Source: Thermothielavioides terrestris NRRL 8126 (lineage: Eukaryota; Ascomycota; Sordariomycetes; Sordariales; Chaetomiaceae). From it: a stretch of DNA of 64,000 nucleotides. This document shows positions 62,474 to 64,000 of this stretch, one piece after another. Where the stretch lies: assembly GCF_000226115.1 (NCBI RefSeq), contig NC_016457.1:186001-250000 (forward strand), given 5' to 3'. Numbering within the stretch: position 1 is the first letter of the stretch; each line of letters begins with the position of its first letter. Under the pieces are notes generated by a model. It worked only from the letters and a program-made list of their open reading frames with translations, did no database searches and was not told the origin of the DNA. The position numbers and the translations under genes are program-made.

Positions 62474-62531
62474 AAAAACCTATTATTAGTATAGTATAAA
62501 AGGAAAAACCTTTAAAGGTTGAAAAAACCTT
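62258..62531 (-). other. Copia 3' untranslated region and purine tract
   Basis: AT-rich non-coding stretch between the pol stop and the LTR. It has three spaced imperfect inverted repeats built on AAAACCTCT/AGAGG and AACCTTT/AAAGG, and an (AT)n run. No gene seen. Confidence 0.6.
62443..62469. repeat. (AT)n microsatellite
   Basis: About 27 bp of uninterrupted TA/AT dinucleotide in the Copia 3' UTR. Confidence 0.9.
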
Positions 62532-64000
62532 TTACTTATTATATTCTTCTAAATAGATATCTTGTTTCCATTTAGTTATTTTAGGTCCAGATAAAGGCTT
62601 TGTTAAAGGATCTGCTAGTTGATCCTTAGTATTAATATAGACAACCTTTATTTTATTGTGTATAATAGCATCTCTTGTAAAGTGATGCCTTATATCAATA
62701 TGTTTAGACCTTTTATGAAATTCGGAGTTATTTGCAAGCTTTAAAGCTGCATTATTATCCTCTATTATTACTGGAATTAGGTTATTTAGTATATTAAGCT
62801 TTAGAGTCTCTATTATATATTATATTATATTATTTAAATAGAGAGCTTCTTTTGTAGCTTTAGCTAAAGCTATATATTCAGCTTTATAGCTTAATAAAGC
62901 TACAGTCTTTTGAAGACTTGTATTCCAGCTTATTATATTATTGTCTCCGATAGTAAATAGGTAGTCAGTAGTAGATCTTCTACTATCTATACAGCTAGCC
63001 TAATCGCTATCGCTATAACCTTTAAGTAAAAGGTTATTTATATTATTATACCTATAAGTTATTCCTAATGTAGGATATTTAATCAGATAGCTAAAAATCT
63101 TATCAACTGCTTTAATATATTCTTTACTAGGATTAGAAGTATATTTAGCGTAGTATTATACTGCAAATGCTATATCTAATCTAGTTTTTAAAGCAAGATA
63201 TAGTAGAGATCCTATCTCTTGTTGATAGATTTTTATATCTTAATTATTTGCTAGACCTTGATTTTTATATAGTTTATTATTAAGGTCTATAAGTGTATTT
63301 GAAAGATATAGGTTATTCTTTTTATATTTTTCTAAAATGGAATTAATATAAGGTATTTGGTGTATATGTATTTCTTTCTTTTTCCTATCAATTATTATAT
63401 TTATACTTAGAAAGGTATCTATTTCTTCTAAAGATTGGAGTTTTATATATTGTGACGCCTCATTTGTAATATTATTAATATCATTTATATTAGGGCCTAT
63501 TATTATAAGGTCGTTAATATAGTAAAGTATAGCTATTTCAAGCTTGGTATTTATAAATGCACCATCGTCGTATAGAAATATAACGAATCCAAGCTTATAA
63601 AGTATGTTTAATAAGTATTTATACTATAGTCTAAGAGACTGTTTCAAGCTGTATAAAGCTTTTCTAAGCTTGTAGACTTTATTATTATCTTTATTTATAT
63701 CCTTATAATATCTAGTAGGAAGTTTAATATATATATCGGTATCTATATTAGTATATATAAAAGCGTTTTTCACATTGTATTATTGGATGTTCTAGCCTTT
63801 ATATACAGCTAATATAAAGAATATCCGATATGTTTCAGGTCGATATACTGTAGAAAAGGTTTCTAAGTAGTCGATTCCTTTAACTTAGTTAAACCCTTAG
63901 ACTACCCAACGGGCTTTATATTTAGATATATTATTATTTTTATCTTTCTTGAGTCTATATACCCAACGGCCTCCTAGAGCCTTTGTATTAGGTAGTAATG
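62532..64000 (-). pseudogene. Ty1/Copia pol fragment: RT and RNase H
   Basis: End of a Copia polyprotein running off the right edge. From 63995 to the TAA at 62534-62532 there are 488 codons in one frame with no net frameshift. RT begins with GGRWVYRLKKD (about 63970), then KARWVV, KNAFIYTN (near 63770) and the active site YINDLIIIG (about 63523-63497), where the first Asp is Asn. RNase H shows GYSDSD then SCIDSRRSTTDY (about 63018-62970), SYKAEYIALAKATKEA (near 62880), IIEDNNAALKLANN (near 62760) and HKRSKHIDIRHHFTRDA (near 62700), all Ty1/Copia hallmarks. Nine in-frame stops, all TAG/TAA where Gln or Trp is expected. Integrase and gag are outside the window. Confidence 0.93.

Noticed and set aside
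1..64000. Alternative genetic code or programmed readthrough, suggested by very frequent TAG in otherwise good reading
   Set aside because: TAG and TAA fall at Gln/Trp sites along with Cys-to-Tyr, Asp-to-Asn and ATG-to-ATA changes and general loss of CA; RIP explains all of these, recoding only the stops.
1..64000. CRISPR array, tRNA or rRNA genes, host protein genes
   Set aside because: No regularly spaced repeats with unique spacers, no cloverleaf or rRNA sequence recognised, and all protein-like stretches belong to transposable elements.

Overview
The window looks like a transposon graveyard from a filamentous ascomycete (Pezizomycotina). I can place almost every base in nested transposable elements that carry a strong repeat-induced point mutation (RIP) signature: CA dinucleotides are scarce, TA is abundant, and the dead reading frames are full of TAG/TAA where Gln or Trp codons (CAG, CAA, TGG) are expected. 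I found no host gene, tRNA, rRNA or CRISPR. The longest open frames are chance survivors inside elements. The species cannot be named from this sequence.

The dominant family is a LINE of about 5.6 kb (I/Tad1 type by architecture; clade not certain). It has a GC-rich 5' leader, an ORF1 with CCHC knuckles, an ORF2 with an EEP endonuclease and reverse transcriptase, a 3' UTR ending in a small hairpin, and a (TAA)n tail. I call its copies M, A, K, L, B, E, C, D, F, G, H, I and J, from left to right by first appearance where possible. Copies C (26503-32090) and J (53372-58977) are full length. Several copies are bounded by clear 12-16 bp target duplications, which makes the nesting readable.

Layout: 1-6347 is the tail of LINE M followed by LINE A (+). 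LINE A is interrupted by a Fot1/pogo DNA transposon (3044-4978) and a non-coding TRIM-like LTR element (5284-6254). 6348-11684 is part of a third Gypsy element (minus strand; RNase H, integrase and an unidentified C-terminal part), interrupted by LINE K (7139-8656). From 11685 rightwards, LINE L (-) has inserted in that Gypsy, LINE B (+) in L, and LINE E (-) in B. E holds Gypsy copy 1 (15727-23044), LINE C, and LINE D. D holds Gypsy copy 2 (36463-44462), which holds a GC-rich solo LTR and a GC-rich TIR element. After E closes at 46715, B resumes and is cut by LINE F, F by G, G by H. H holds LINE I, which holds full-length LINE J. H is cut at about 61590 by a Ty1/Copia element on the minus strand, whose LTR, 3' UTR and RT-RNase H run off the right edge.

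The parts therefore work together as a record of insertion order rather than as a pathway. Old LINE and Gypsy copies were heavily RIPped. Short elements (solo LTR, TIR element, TRIM) and the Copia and Fot1 copies retain more CA and GC, consistent with later arrival or with being too short or too rare for RIP. The remaining right halves of copies H, G, F, B, L and Gypsy 3 are predicted to lie, in that order, beyond the right edge.
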